Of a DNA stretch of 64,000 nt, positions 52,626-60,968 are shown piece after piece. Source of the stretch: CAVTWJ01 sp963849485 (GTDB lineage: Bacteria; Oederibacteriota; Muellerivitia; Muellerivitales; Muellerivitaceae); contig CAWKIF010000065.1 of the NCBI GenBank assembly GCA_963849485.1, positions 1 through 64,000 of the forward strand, written 5' to 3'. The notes beneath the pieces were generated by a model. That model did no database searches. It saw only the letters and a program-made list of their open reading frames with translations, and had not been told where the DNA came from. The position numbers and the translations under genes are program-made. Numbering within the stretch: the stretch's first letter is position 1; the number at the start of each line of letters is the position of its first letter.

Positions 52626-52966
52626 TTTTCTGGCCGCATAGGTCCATTATCCAGTGACAAACCGGCGTTCATTAGTGACAAAACCAGGGTTGTCTAGCGG
52701 TATAGTTCCGTTTATTGGTGACAAACAAGCGTTTATTAGTGACAGAAACACGGTTGTTTACCGGCATGTCTCCGTTATCCAGTGACAAAACTGCGGTATT
52801 CTGCCGGCAGATACCCGTTTATCAGTGACAAAAGTACGTACGTCTAACGGCATTTCTCATGTCACCAATGACAAAACGACGATTTCGTGCTGGCATCCCC
52901 CCATTCATTAGTGACAAACCGGCGTTATCCAGTGACAAAGATCATATTTCTAACGACACGGATACT
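52626..52966. repeat. Array of alternating 21/22-bp repeats with AGTGACAAA and TCTAACGGCAT cores (array 2)
   Basis: Site A (TTAGTGACAAA) starts its GTGACA core at 52654, 52675, 52718, 52739, 52782, 52825, 52868 (as ATGACA), 52911 and 52932. Site B (about GTTGTCTAACGGCAT) begins near 52626, 52689, 52753, 52796, 52839, 52882 and 52946. All sites keep a register of about 21.4 bp, so consecutive A sites are 21 or 43 bases apart. The order is B A A B A A B A B A B A B A A B. The array ends some 75 bases before the ATG at 53040. The rest of 52381-53039 shows no gene. Confidence 0.9.
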
Positions 52967-53039
52967 ATTAATCTTTTCTAGTTTCCAATGGCGCGTACCG
53001 AACAACTATTCATTTAGTCGATATAGCAGGGGGTTCACT

Positions 53040-53675
53040 ATGGCGGGTACTCCAACTCTGGATTGGCTGGATAAACTGGTCGCCCTTAAGGCCCAGCTTG
53101 AAAAGACACCATCAGCCAAGCGGGCCGGTTTGGCTAAGGCCTTAAAATTCAGCGAAACCTTTGTCGCCTACCTTTTAACCATTCACCCTGTCCTCGACCA
53201 GGCGGCCATAGATAAGATCCGCTCTGCTAATAAAGATAACCCACCGTTTACCCTCTCCTTTAAAAGTGCCCAAGCCTTTTCGGGCCTGAGAGGCGGGGTC
53301 CCGAACCCGGTAGCGGCGGGCCATGAGATTTTGGACCAGGTTCTAGCCCACCACCTCACCCGGCGCCATATCGAGGCCCTGATTGACCATATAGCAAGCG
53401 GAAAGCCAGCCAAGGATTTTGACCATAAGAAAGTGAGAAATAAGCGGTCTAAAAAACCGTCGACCCCTACTATCCCACCAGTAAATCAAGCCACGGCGGT
53501 GGAGGAAGTTAAGACACTGGATATTCCTAGCCAGGGTAAAAGTGCAAATAATGCGGAAGAGAAACTGACACTTGGAGAGGCCATTGGTGGATTTATAGGT
53601 TTAATCATTTTGATCTGGGTGGTCGGGAAACTCATCCAGTTTGTGTTGTGGCTTTATCACCATTTTTTTGGTTAA
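53040..53675 (+). CDS. Membrane-anchored ParB-HTH-like DNA-binding protein (novel)
   Basis: 211 residues; the ATG at 53040 has AGGGGG eight bases upstream, and a longer frame would run into the array. The N-terminal half resembles the helix-turn-helix region of ParB/Spo0J-type proteins: RAGLAKALKFSETFVAYLL fits the recognition helices, and HLTRRHIEALIDHIASGK fits the following helices. Residues about 120-170 are a Lys/Pro linker. A C-terminal hydrophobic helix (IGGFIGLIILIWVVGKLIQFVLWLY) would anchor it to the membrane. No ParB nuclease/CTP-binding domain is present. Its position directly beside array 2 suggests it binds the array. Confidence 0.6.
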   Translation: MAGTPTLDWLDKLVALKAQLEKTPSAKRAGLAKALKFSETFVAYLLTIHPVLDQAAIDKIRSANKDNPPFTLSFKSAQAFSGLRGGVPNPVAAGHEILDQVLAHHLTRRHIEALIDHIASGKPAKDFDHKKVRNKRSKKPSTPTIPPVNQATAVEEVKTLDIPSQGKSANNAEEKLTLGEAIGGFIGLIILIWVVGKLIQFVLWLYHHFFG

Positions 53676-53794
53676 TCTCCAGACCTTTGAAATATCCGTT
53701 CTGTGGTTAGTTGCCGACTATAAAATCGCCCCAAATTTTGGGTGCAATACCCTGAAGAATTAAAAAATAACCCTCTTTGAAGGATATAACAAAC

Positions 53795-54157
53795 ATGTTA
53801 TATTTAAAAATGAAGATATTCTTCTATCAAACACCCAAAGGAAACCGCCCGGTAGAGGAATTTATTCTCGCCCTATCCAAGGATGATCAGGTCCTTTTTA
53901 GGAAACATAAGGACGGAATTGAAAGGGATGGTTTTCAATATCCTTATGTTGTTTTCAAGCATTTGGAAGGGAAACTTTGGGAGATAAAATTCAAAGGCTT
54001 GGATGGCAACTACCGGATAGCCTATGTGGTTATTTCGGGGGCAAGAATGGTTTGGCTCCATGCCTTCAAAAAGAAAACCCCAAAAACACCCATCCATGAT
54101 TTGGACACTGCCTTGAAGAGGATGAAGGAGGTTATGAACGATGAAAAAAACGCGTAA
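53795..54157 (+). CDS. higB: HigB/RelE-type toxin (phage Gp49-like)
   Basis: About 120 residues of the RelE/ParE superfamily in its Gp49/HigB branch: IFFYQTPKGNRPVEEFILAL at the start, EGKLWEIKF and LDGNYRIAYV in the sheet, and VWLHAFKKKTPKTP near the end. These toxins cleave mRNA at the ribosome. AAGGATA precedes the ATG at 53795. Its end overlaps the antitoxin gene by 17 bases, so the pair is co-translated. Confidence 0.87.
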   Translation: MLYLKMKIFFYQTPKGNRPVEEFILALSKDDQVLFRKHKDGIERDGFQYPYVVFKHLEGKLWEIKFKGLDGNYRIAYVVISGARMVWLHAFKKKTPKTPIHDLDTALKRMKEVMNDEKNA

Positions 54158-54455
54158 ACCCTATTACGATCCAACGCCTTTCTTTAAAAAGCTTGAAAGA
54201 GATCCTGAGGTCAGGATTTTAATGGATCAGCAGGAAGAAAAATTCCGTCTTGCCACCGCGATTAAAAAAGCCCGCGAACACGCGGGATTAAGCCAAGTGG
54301 CCTTGGCAAAGAAAATCGGAACCAAGCAAAGCGCCATTTCCAGGGTTGAAAGCGGTGTTTACCGTTCGATCCCTTCCTTGGGTTTTTTACATAAGATCGC
54401 CGCCGCCTGTGGGGCTCACTTGGGAATAACGTTTGATTTCCGTAAGGCCAGCTAG
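54141..54455 (+). CDS. higA: HigA-type antitoxin (XRE family)
   Basis: 104 residues with an N-terminal toxin-contact helix and a C-terminal HTH_3 domain: LATAIKKAREHAGLSQVALAKKIGTKQSAISRVESG. It neutralises the upstream HigB and represses the shared promoter. Toxin-first order is typical of HigBA. Confidence 0.9.
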   Translation: MKKTRKPYYDPTPFFKKLERDPEVRILMDQQEEKFRLATAIKKAREHAGLSQVALAKKIGTKQSAISRVESGVYRSIPSLGFLHKIAAACGAHLGITFDFRKAS

Positions 54456-54659
54456 AAAGGTTTGTCCATGACCTGTCTCCCAAAGCTCAATGAGCGCAGG
54501 GAGTACAGGGAACCGATTGAACAACCTTGGTAAATCTTTAGCAATTCTAGGTTCTTTTTACAGTAGAAGACTTGAAACTTGACGAGACGCCCTATTACCA
54601 ACATTCTTATGTAACCTTATATCCCATTATTCCCTATTAAAAGTTAGGAGCTTGGGCCC

Positions 54660-55217
54660 TTGGATTTTAACGACAGCCAATGGCAGGCCTGGACCGGGTT
54701 AATGAAACTGACCCAGGAAGGCGACCGCCAGGCCTATGAGCGACTTTTGGTGGAAATCAGCCCTTTGATTCTCAATTACGTGCGCAAAAGGGTCTTTAAT
54801 CCCCAGCACGTGGAGGATATCTTCCAGGAGGTGCTTTTGACCTTTCATAAGGCCAAACACACCTACCGGACCGACCGGCCCTTTTCACCCTGGTTTTTCG
54901 CGGTCGTCCGCAACGCGATCTGGGCGTCCCTGGAAAAGAACCAAAAGATCGCCCAACGGGAACTTTTAATGGACGAATTCCCGGAAACCGCCGCCCTAGA
55001 AGTTGGCGAAGGGATGGATGACCGGCTCCACTTGGCTTTGGAATCCCTCCCGGCGGGGAACCGCCAGGCGGTGGAATTACTTAAGATTCGAGGTTTGAGC
55101 GTGGAGGCGGCCGCAAAGGAACTGGGGATCTCCAAAATCGCCCTGAAGGTCAGGGCCCACCGGGGATACGCCCTCTTACGGAAGTTTATGATCGCGCAAC
55201 GGGATAAAAAGACATGA
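54660..55217 (+). CDS. ECF sigma factor
   Basis: A 185-residue extracytoplasmic-function sigma factor: sigma-2 region YVRKRVFNPQHVEDIFQEVLLTF and sigma-4 helix-turn-helix LSVEAAAKELGISKIALKVRAHRGYALL. The start is a TTG at 54660 with AGGAG about ten bases upstream. It overlaps the NrsF-like anti-sigma gene by four bases (ATGA). The gene pair resembles Caulobacter SigF/NrsF, which responds to oxidative or metal stress. Confidence 0.9.
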   Translation: MDFNDSQWQAWTGLMKLTQEGDRQAYERLLVEISPLILNYVRKRVFNPQHVEDIFQEVLLTFHKAKHTYRTDRPFSPWFFAVVRNAIWASLEKNQKIAQRELLMDEFPETAALEVGEGMDDRLHLALESLPAGNRQAVELLKIRGLSVEAAAKELGISKIALKVRAHRGYALLRKFMIAQRDKKT

Positions 55218-55906
55218 GTGAACCCATCCAAAATACATTGAACGCTTCCTTGAACGAGGCCCAACGGCGGCTGGTGGAGAAGCTCGTGGCGGATAACAAG
55301 CCCGTCAAACCCGTGCCTTCGGTTCTTCAGCAATGGGTGGTTTGGATGGGTTTTGCCCTGGTGGTCGTGGCGGTTTCCCTTAGCCTGATCGGGCCCCAGT
55401 TCGAGATCATGGAAAGGCTCTCCGAACCCGCTTCAGGGGGGTTCTTGCTGTTGGCTTTTATTCTTTCCGCCCTTACGGCATGGATGGGCATCGCCTCCAG
55501 CATGCCCGATCACCGGCCCCATCCCGCTCCCCGGGTCATCGCCGCTTTATTCGTCATATTCCTTTTCAGCATGCCCTTTTTGTTCTTTGACCGGGACACG
55601 CTTTCGCAAGTCTGGGCCAACAACATGGAAGACGGATGGTTTTGCGTAAGGACCGTGGTGTTGGTGGCCTTCCCTTCCTGGGTGATGCTGGGCTGGATGG
55701 TTTCCCGCAACGCTTCCTTCCACTCCGGTTGGACGGGGGCCTGGCTGGGGGCCTCGGCATTTCTTTTGGGGACGGGCACGATCCAGCTTCATTGCGCCCA
55801 TTGGGAAACCTGCCACATGCTGGTGGACCATTTACTCCCCATGTTGGTTCTGATTTTCCTGCCGATCTGGATCGGCGGTTACTGGTTCTCACGTTGGAGA
55901 AAATAA
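55214..55906 (+). CDS. NrsF-type anti-sigma factor (DUF1109)
   Basis: A 230-residue inner-membrane protein with an N-terminal cytoplasmic helix for sigma binding and six predicted helices. The conserved Cys/His clusters in the second half (LHCAHWETCHMLVDH) are those that sense oxidants or metals in NrsF. It holds the upstream sigma inactive until the signal arrives. The adjacent cytochrome gene may be in its regulon. Confidence 0.82.
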   Translation: MSEPIQNTLNASLNEAQRRLVEKLVADNKPVKPVPSVLQQWVVWMGFALVVVAVSLSLIGPQFEIMERLSEPASGGFLLLAFILSALTAWMGIASSMPDHRPHPAPRVIAALFVIFLFSMPFLFFDRDTLSQVWANNMEDGWFCVRTVVLVAFPSWVMLGWMVSRNASFHSGWTGAWLGASAFLLGTGTIQLHCAHWETCHMLVDHLLPMLVLIFLPIWIGGYWFSRWRK

Positions 55907-55993
55907 AAACCGCTTCGTCTGGTTGTAACCTTTTGCTTTTCTCTCCTCTATGAATTGACAGAAGTGAGCATGATCAATTCGTGGAGGTTGTCT

Positions 55994-56488
55994 ATGAAAA
56001 CTCAAAAACTATTGGTGGTTTTAGCCTTGGTGGTCACTGGATCGGCGGCCATCATCGCCGGGTGCAGTAACAACCCCGGTAGCCCGGGCGGCAATTATTC
56101 CAACAATCCTCCCGCCCCCACCCCGACCACAACCAACACGAACAGCGCTACATCTTTTGTAAGTTCGGTATATCCGATCGTTTCATCCAGCTGTTTTAGC
56201 TGTCATGCCAACGGGGGGAGCGGCACCGGATACATGAACCTTGGCAGTTCACCTAGTTCTTCCAGTGTTTACAGCGCGTGGGTGGGGGTTTCGGCGAACT
56301 CGGCTAACAATTGTTCCATCGCTAATTACATTTCAACCGCCGGAGGTTCCACAGGACTCAGCCAAAGCCTGATCATCCAAAAAATAATTGGTTCCTGCTC
56401 ACCTCAAATGCCGGATGGCGGGTCTCTCACCTCACAGCAAATCGCCACCTTCAGCAGTTGGGTGAGCGCTGGGGCGCCCAATAACTAA
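55994..56488 (+). CDS. Small monoheme cytochrome c lipoprotein
   Basis: 164 residues: lipoprotein signal (IIAGC), a short Asn/Pro/Thr linker, and a cytochrome domain with CFSCH at 67-71 and a distal Met in PQMPDGG. The domain has the same pattern as that at the end of the giant-stalk cytochrome at 44.9 kb (SCFSCHANGG, IIQKIIGSCSPQMPDGG, WVSAGAPNN), so they are paralogues with different reach. GGAGG eight bases upstream supports the ATG at 55994. It follows the sigma/NrsF pair by 87 bases. Confidence 0.85.
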   Translation: MKTQKLLVVLALVVTGSAAIIAGCSNNPGSPGGNYSNNPPAPTPTTTNTNSATSFVSSVYPIVSSSCFSCHANGGSGTGYMNLGSSPSSSSVYSAWVGVSANSANNCSIANYISTAGGSTGLSQSLIIQKIIGSCSPQMPDGGSLTSQQIATFSSWVSAGAPNN

Positions 56489-56501
56489 AAGATGTCAGGG
56501 T

Positions 56502-57500
56502 TTACTCGCTGTAGACGTCTTCTTTTTTCTGAACCTGGTCCGCGATGATTGTCGAGTCCAGGTTCTTGGCGTCGACCGCCACGGGTGCCAATAGCACGGC
56601 CTTGACGCTCTTTTCACCATTAGGTATTTCCACGAATTGACAGTCAAACTCGGTGGCCTTGCGGGCCAACTTGGCGGCCAGATAGGCCGTTTCTTCGGCT
56701 AGTTTTTTGGGGGGATAATAAACCGTCATGAGTTGGGTGCCGGAAGCGATTCGGCGGCACGTGGCCAGATCTTCACCCATACCTGCAATAACAAAATCAA
56801 CTTTAAACTGACCTTTTATAAAAAAAAGAATAATTTTTTCTACCTCTTTATAATTTGGCAATGCGATTGCGTCAAAGTGGTTTAATTTAGGTGAAATCAT
56901 TGAATCTATTAGGAGTTTTTGCCTTTTTGTATCTGTTTCAGTTTGAACAGACCATAAGGGAGTAACGATTTGGATATTTCCATGATCTATAAGTGATTGG
57001 AGCACATTCAGCTGTCCCTTCCGAATGTCTGTTGAGTTACTGCCCTCATCCAAGAGAATGTAACGACCTTTAGGAACTGTTTTAATTAAAGTTTTGGCCT
57101 GCAACTCACCTGCTTTCACATAGTTGAAATCAATGAAGTAATCCAAATCACTGCCGGGAATCAACTGCTCCAGGGCAATCACTTTGATTCCGGCGGTATG
57201 CGCGGCGGTTACCAGAGGCGAGGCCTTTGAAGGATCACAGGAAATAACAACCAAGGTTTGGATACCCTGTTGGATTAAGTCCTTTACCTGATTTTCCTGG
57301 GCGGCCGGGTCGTCGCTCGCATCCTTCAGTAACAAGTCCGCGTGATCATCATTCAATGCTTCCTGAAATTTCTTAAGGAAGGGTTCTCGCCCTTGGGTAT
57401 GGTCGAGGGAAAGGCCGATCTTAACCTTAGGGCCTAGGTGGCCCCAGCCAGTCAAAAGCAGGAATGCGAAACAGAAAATAATGGATCGTTTCAAGCGCAT
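56502..57500 (-). CDS. Periplasmic sugar-binding protein (XylF/RbsB type), orphan
   Basis: A 332-residue type I periplasmic binding protein with a signal peptide (to about 20). The start KVKIGLSLDHTQGREPFLKKFQEAL and the hinge segments VVISCDPSKAS and YILLDEGSN resemble the xylose/ribose family. No ABC ATPase or permease gene lies nearby, so it may belong to a chemosensory or distant transporter system. The ligand is unknown. Confidence 0.82.
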   Translation of the reverse strand: MRLKRSIIFCFAFLLLTGWGHLGPKVKIGLSLDHTQGREPFLKKFQEALNDDHADLLLKDASDDPAAQENQVKDLIQQGIQTLVVISCDPSKASPLVTAAHTAGIKVIALEQLIPGSDLDYFIDFNYVKAGELQAKTLIKTVPKGRYILLDEGSNSTDIRKGQLNVLQSLIDHGNIQIVTPLWSVQTETDTKRQKLLIDSMISPKLNHFDAIALPNYKEVEKIILFFIKGQFKVDFVIAGMGEDLATCRRIASGTQLMTVYYPPKKLAEETAYLAAKLARKATEFDCQFVEIPNGEKSVKAVLLAPVAVDAKNLDSTIIADQVQKKEDVYSE

Positions 57501-57653
57501 GGGTTTTCCATATCTTCCAACATGATTTAATGATTATAAGAAGGGTAGGGGAAGGGTTTCAGGGAAAAAGAGGCATTCCAGGATTGCGGTCCCGTGTATT
57601 CGGCGATAAAGTTTGGCCGTATCACGATCCAGTTCGTTGAAGGGGTGCCATTC

Positions 57654-58427
57654 TTGTGGATCTCATTTTTTAAACCGGTTAAGAGTGTTTTATATTTGGG
57701 CCTTGCACTTTGGGTCGCCCATGGTTTTCTGCCGAGCATTTTATGCGCGCAAGAAGACGACCCCGGCCTTATTCGGGCCCTCCAAACCGACTCCGCCTCG
57801 GTGGACAACACCTATTACCTGTTTGCCTCCTTTGACAACGACACCTCGAACTATCACGATATCTATATGTATGGGGAAGGCGTCATCACCCTGGGGAAAG
57901 ATTGGGGCGTGGAAATTGATTTTCCCGTACTTTATGACTGGGATCCCCTAGGCCGGTACCCGGTTGGGTTAGGACCGATCGGGCTTAATGTGCGTTATGA
58001 GGCTTACCACTTCGGGGGATGGAGTAGTGAGACTGCCGGGGTCTTCTCCATTGAGGCAGGGGCGGCCTATGGACCCCCAAATGATACTTACCGATATATT
58101 GGTAGCAGTTGGATGTTGGAAGCTCTGGGTGGATACCGGGTGGGGAAATTATTCATAGAGGGAAACTATTGTTTCCAGGGAGGGATTGATCCCCAGGTCT
58201 CCAGCCAAGTTGAGGCCAATACCAGCCTTGGATACAGCTTGGGTTCCAATTGGTACATCCAGGGAGAGGCCGATTTCACGGCTATTACGACGCTTCCCAC
58301 CAGTTCTTCCTGGGTTTTTATTCCCCAGATCGCTTTCCAGCCGGAGGAATGGTTATTTGAGTTTGGGGAAGCCCTGAACGAAACTCCGGCGGGCGTTACT
58401 GAGATATTGGTCGCCCGCACTTTTTAA
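57654..58427 (+). CDS. Outer-membrane beta-barrel protein
   Basis: About 257 residues with a signal peptide (LYLGLALWVAHGFLPSILCAQ) and alternating beta-strands ending in a C-terminal ARTF, a typical BAM signal (final Phe). The pattern is like barrels in the MetA-pathway/transporter family, but I cannot name it. A TTG at 57654 with AAGGGG upstream is the likely start. It ends before a dispersed inverted repeat. Confidence 0.7.
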   Translation: MWISFFKPVKSVLYLGLALWVAHGFLPSILCAQEDDPGLIRALQTDSASVDNTYYLFASFDNDTSNYHDIYMYGEGVITLGKDWGVEIDFPVLYDWDPLGRYPVGLGPIGLNVRYEAYHFGGWSSETAGVFSIEAGAAYGPPNDTYRYIGSSWMLEALGGYRVGKLFIEGNYCFQGGIDPQVSSQVEANTSLGYSLGSNWYIQGEADFTAITTLPTSSSWVFIPQIAFQPEEWLFEFGEALNETPAGVTEILVARTF

Positions 58428-58448
58428 GAATAACAAATAAAACCAATA

Positions 58449-58563
58449 TCACCGCCAAGACGCAAAGTTCGCAAAGAAAGGCAAAACAAATATTTTTTGA
58501 TCCTTTTCCGATTTTCCTAATTCTATGTTCTTCTTGGCGGTCTTGGCGTCTTGGCGGTAAAAA
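58449..58563. repeat. Dispersed inverted repeat, copy 3
   Basis: TCACCGCCAAGACGC on the left pairs with GCGTCTTGGCGGTAA on the right. AT-rich centre, between two convergent genes, where it may also end transcription. Confidence 0.75.
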
Positions 58564-58603
58564 TTGTCTTTGCTCTGAAGTTTTATAACGTATTGTGCGT
58601 TCC

Positions 58604-59746
58604 TCAATAGAACAAATAAGCATCCGCCATGACCATGTCCTCGGTCGGGCCATAAGCCACATAGTTGGGGGAACCGTTGGTGGGAACTGCCCGGCTCAAA
58701 TCGAGCTGAAACTTCAAGTTGTGTACCGGGTAACACCTGAAGCTGACTACATGCCGCAATCCCTGAGAGGGGTTGGTTCCCAGGGAGTCCCAAAACCATT
58801 CGGTGGCAAACCGCAGGTAACAGTCGAATCCTAAATCCCCTTCCGCGCTCAAGTGATATGCCTGAATGTTGTCCTGGATGCCGGAGGAAATGCCGTTGTA
58901 GCCCATGTCATATTCGGCCAATAGGACTACCGGCGATAGGCGCCCCCAGCCATAGGCGCCATAGCGCAATGTCCCGGTGGGCAAATCCAGGTTTTGACCG
59001 TAAACCGATCCGGCGAGGGCCCAACCGTCCCACTGGAACCCTCCCTTGCCCGCGAAGGATTTTTCGATCGAGGCGGAATCCCCGTTGAAAATTGCGAAAT
59101 TCAAGAAAGTCGGGTCGGCGAAAACTCCACCTTCCAGCCCCTGGGCGGGGCTGCTGTTGAAATCGAAACCCAAGGGAGATCGCACCAGGCTGTTGTCGTC
59201 GGCCAGCTCCAAACCGTAGGGGATGGTGAATTTGCCCAGCTTCACATATCCATCCGCCGGCAGGTTGGACCACAGGATGTACATTTCGTTGGTCGTTTCG
59301 GTGTCGAGCCGGTAGGTGAATACCCCCTGGAGGTCCGTGTTCGGCTTCACGGCGATCTCAAGGGCTTGCCGGCCCCCGTTGGGTAATAGGGGGTTGGAAA
59401 TGCTGCCGGAGGGGCCGCTCACAAATCCGTTCACGTTCGTGACCGGATTCAACGGGTTAGGGTTTTGGTAAAAGGTCCCGAAATAACTCTCGTGGATATC
59501 CAACCCCACCGAAACGGCCAGCGGTAGGGTTTTGTTTGCGTCCTTGGCCGCGTTTTCCAGGCCCTCCCAGTCGAAGGTGGCCAACTGGTTTCCGTATTTT
59601 TTCCCGAAAGTATTCCGGATCCATCCGCCGGTTTGGTTCACATGGCAGGCGTTGCAGTTGACCCCGTTCCAAGCCGCGAAGTAAGGCTCTGTCCATCCCA
59701 AACCGGGAATTAACAGCAGGAAAGTTAAGGCTGTTTTCAATTTCAT
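58604..59746 (-). CDS. Cyc2-like fused monoheme cytochrome-porin
   Basis: A 380-residue exported protein. After the signal peptide (about 1-19) a short cytochrome domain holds the heme motif CNACH (31-35), followed by GGWIRNTFGKKYG. The rest is an outer-membrane barrel of about 16 strands ending in DAYLFY. This architecture, one heme in the barrel's N-terminal plug, is that of Cyc2, the outer-membrane iron oxidase. Sequence is divergent, so iron oxidation is a hypothesis. The gene overlaps a small upstream gene by four bases. Confidence 0.7.
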   Translation of the reverse strand: MKLKTALTFLLLIPGLGWTEPYFAAWNGVNCNACHVNQTGGWIRNTFGKKYGNQLATFDWEGLENAAKDANKTLPLAVSVGLDIHESYFGTFYQNPNPLNPVTNVNGFVSGPSGSISNPLLPNGGRQALEIAVKPNTDLQGVFTYRLDTETTNEMYILWSNLPADGYVKLGKFTIPYGLELADDNSLVRSPLGFDFNSSPAQGLEGGVFADPTFLNFAIFNGDSASIEKSFAGKGGFQWDGWALAGSVYGQNLDLPTGTLRYGAYGWGRLSPVVLLAEYDMGYNGISSGIQDNIQAYHLSAEGDLGFDCYLRFATEWFWDSLGTNPSQGLRHVVSFRCYPVHNLKFQLDLSRAVPTNGSPNYVAYGPTEDMVMADAYLFY

Positions 59747-59946
59747 ATCGCTCCTCCGGATATTTGAAAGACTGGTGCGGATTGGTTGCCGGTGTTTCGG
59801 ACTGGATCAGATGAGGTTGACCTTGACGGGTGAAGTGCTTGAGCTTCTTTAGAAAAATTAGGCTGGGTGGATGAAGCGCTGGTGCTGTAAGCCCAAGAAA
59901 TGAAAATCGAATAGGCCAACAATAGAAAAAGAAACGTTTTAATCAT
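59743..59946 (-). CDS. Small exported protein upstream of the Cyc2-like gene
   Basis: 67 residues: a hydrophobic N-terminal segment (MIKTFLFLLLAYSIFISWAYS) and a Ser/Thr/Pro/Gln-rich tail without motifs. A weak GGGG lies before the ATG at 59946; a TTG at 59982 would be longer. The ATGA overlap with the cytochrome-porin gene implies coupled translation. Function unknown. Confidence 0.5.
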   Translation of the reverse strand: MIKTFLFLLLAYSIFISWAYSTSASSTQPNFSKEAQALHPSRSTSSDPVRNTGNQSAPVFQISGGAI

Positions 59947-60047
59947 GGAAGAAAACCCCGTTTTGAAAGAATCAACCTTCAAGGATGACTAGGGCGGGGA
60001 AGAAGACGGGGTTACAAAAACCTGAAGAATTTATAAGTTTTGGGGTT

Positions 60048-60968
60048 CTAAGGGAGAGAAATCGAGCAGTTTCTTTTCCACATGGGGTATTTCACACGCT
60101 CTAAAGCGCTGTTTTGGGTGAATTGTTTGAAATCCCCTTCCTGCATTTGGGAGGCTGTTTCCTGGGTTAATCCCAAAATTTCGGGCCGGGGAGCAAAAGC
60201 CTTCTCCCGTCCGGCCGGGGCATTGGCGTTATAGGGGCAAACCGTTTGGCAGAGGTCGCAACCGGCCAGATAGCCGTGCAGGTCCACTTTCCCTGTAAAG
60301 TCGGAGCGGTGTTCCAGGGTGAGATAGCTGATGCATTTGTTGGCGTTCAAGACACCGGGTTCCTCCAAGGCCCCCACAGGACAGGCATCCAGGCAAGAGG
60401 TGCAGGTTTTGCAAAGGTTGTCGACCGGTTCGTCATAGGCCAGTTCCACATCGGTCAGGATTTCGCCTAAGAAAAGATAGGAACCGAACTTGCGGTTGAG
60501 GAGCAGGGTGTTCTTGCCGATCCAACCTAATCCGGCCTGGGCCGAGTAACTTCGCTCCAAGACCGGGCTAGTATCAACGTACCACTTGGCCTGGGCCCCT
60601 GGGCAAAGGGTAGTGCAAAGGTAATCCGAGAGCACCTTCAGCTTTTCGCCGACGACCAAGTGATAATCCTGTCCCCAGGCGTAACAGGAAATGAGATGTT
60701 TCTCGAGCAAAGGGTAATGCTCAGGTTGGGGGTTGTAGCTGAGGGCTACGCAAAAGAAAGATTTGGCTCCGGGAAGCAAAAGCTGGGGGTCGCCCCGCTC
60801 GTTTTTCCGGCGTTCCAAATAACCCATCTCCCCGGCGTAACCCTTGGACAGCCAATCCAAAAAATAAGGGTAGTCGGGGGAAGGGCGGGCGGAAGCCGCG
60901 CCGGAAAGTTCAAAACCCAACACGGAGGCTTTTTGTTTCAAGAGGCGGGTGGTTTCCGCCGGGGTCAT
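60048..60968 (-). CDS. queG: Epoxyqueuosine reductase
   Basis: A 306-residue QueG, which reduces epoxyqueuosine to queuosine in tRNA using cobalamin and two [4Fe-4S] clusters. The cofactor region reads VDTSPVLERSYSAQAGLGWIGKNTLLL. Cluster motifs are CKTCTSCLDACPVGA and CDLCQTVCPYN. It lacks the C-terminal HEAT repeats of longer family members. The ATG at 60968 overlaps the next upstream gene; the longer frame is not supported. Confidence 0.93.
   Translation of the reverse strand: MTPAETTRLLKQKASVLGFELSGAASARPSPDYPYFLDWLSKGYAGEMGYLERRKNERGDPQLLLPGAKSFFCVALSYNPQPEHYPLLEKHLISCYAWGQDYHLVVGEKLKVLSDYLCTTLCPGAQAKWYVDTSPVLERSYSAQAGLGWIGKNTLLLNRKFGSYLFLGEILTDVELAYDEPVDNLCKTCTSCLDACPVGALEEPGVLNANKCISYLTLEHRSDFTGKVDLHGYLAGCDLCQTVCPYNANAPAGREKAFAPRPEILGLTQETASQMQEGDFKQFTQNSALERVKYPMWKRNCSISLP

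Noticed and set aside
52626..52966. Complete Tn7-like transposon
   Set aside because: End-like sites are present, but no transposase, second end or target duplication could be found in the window.
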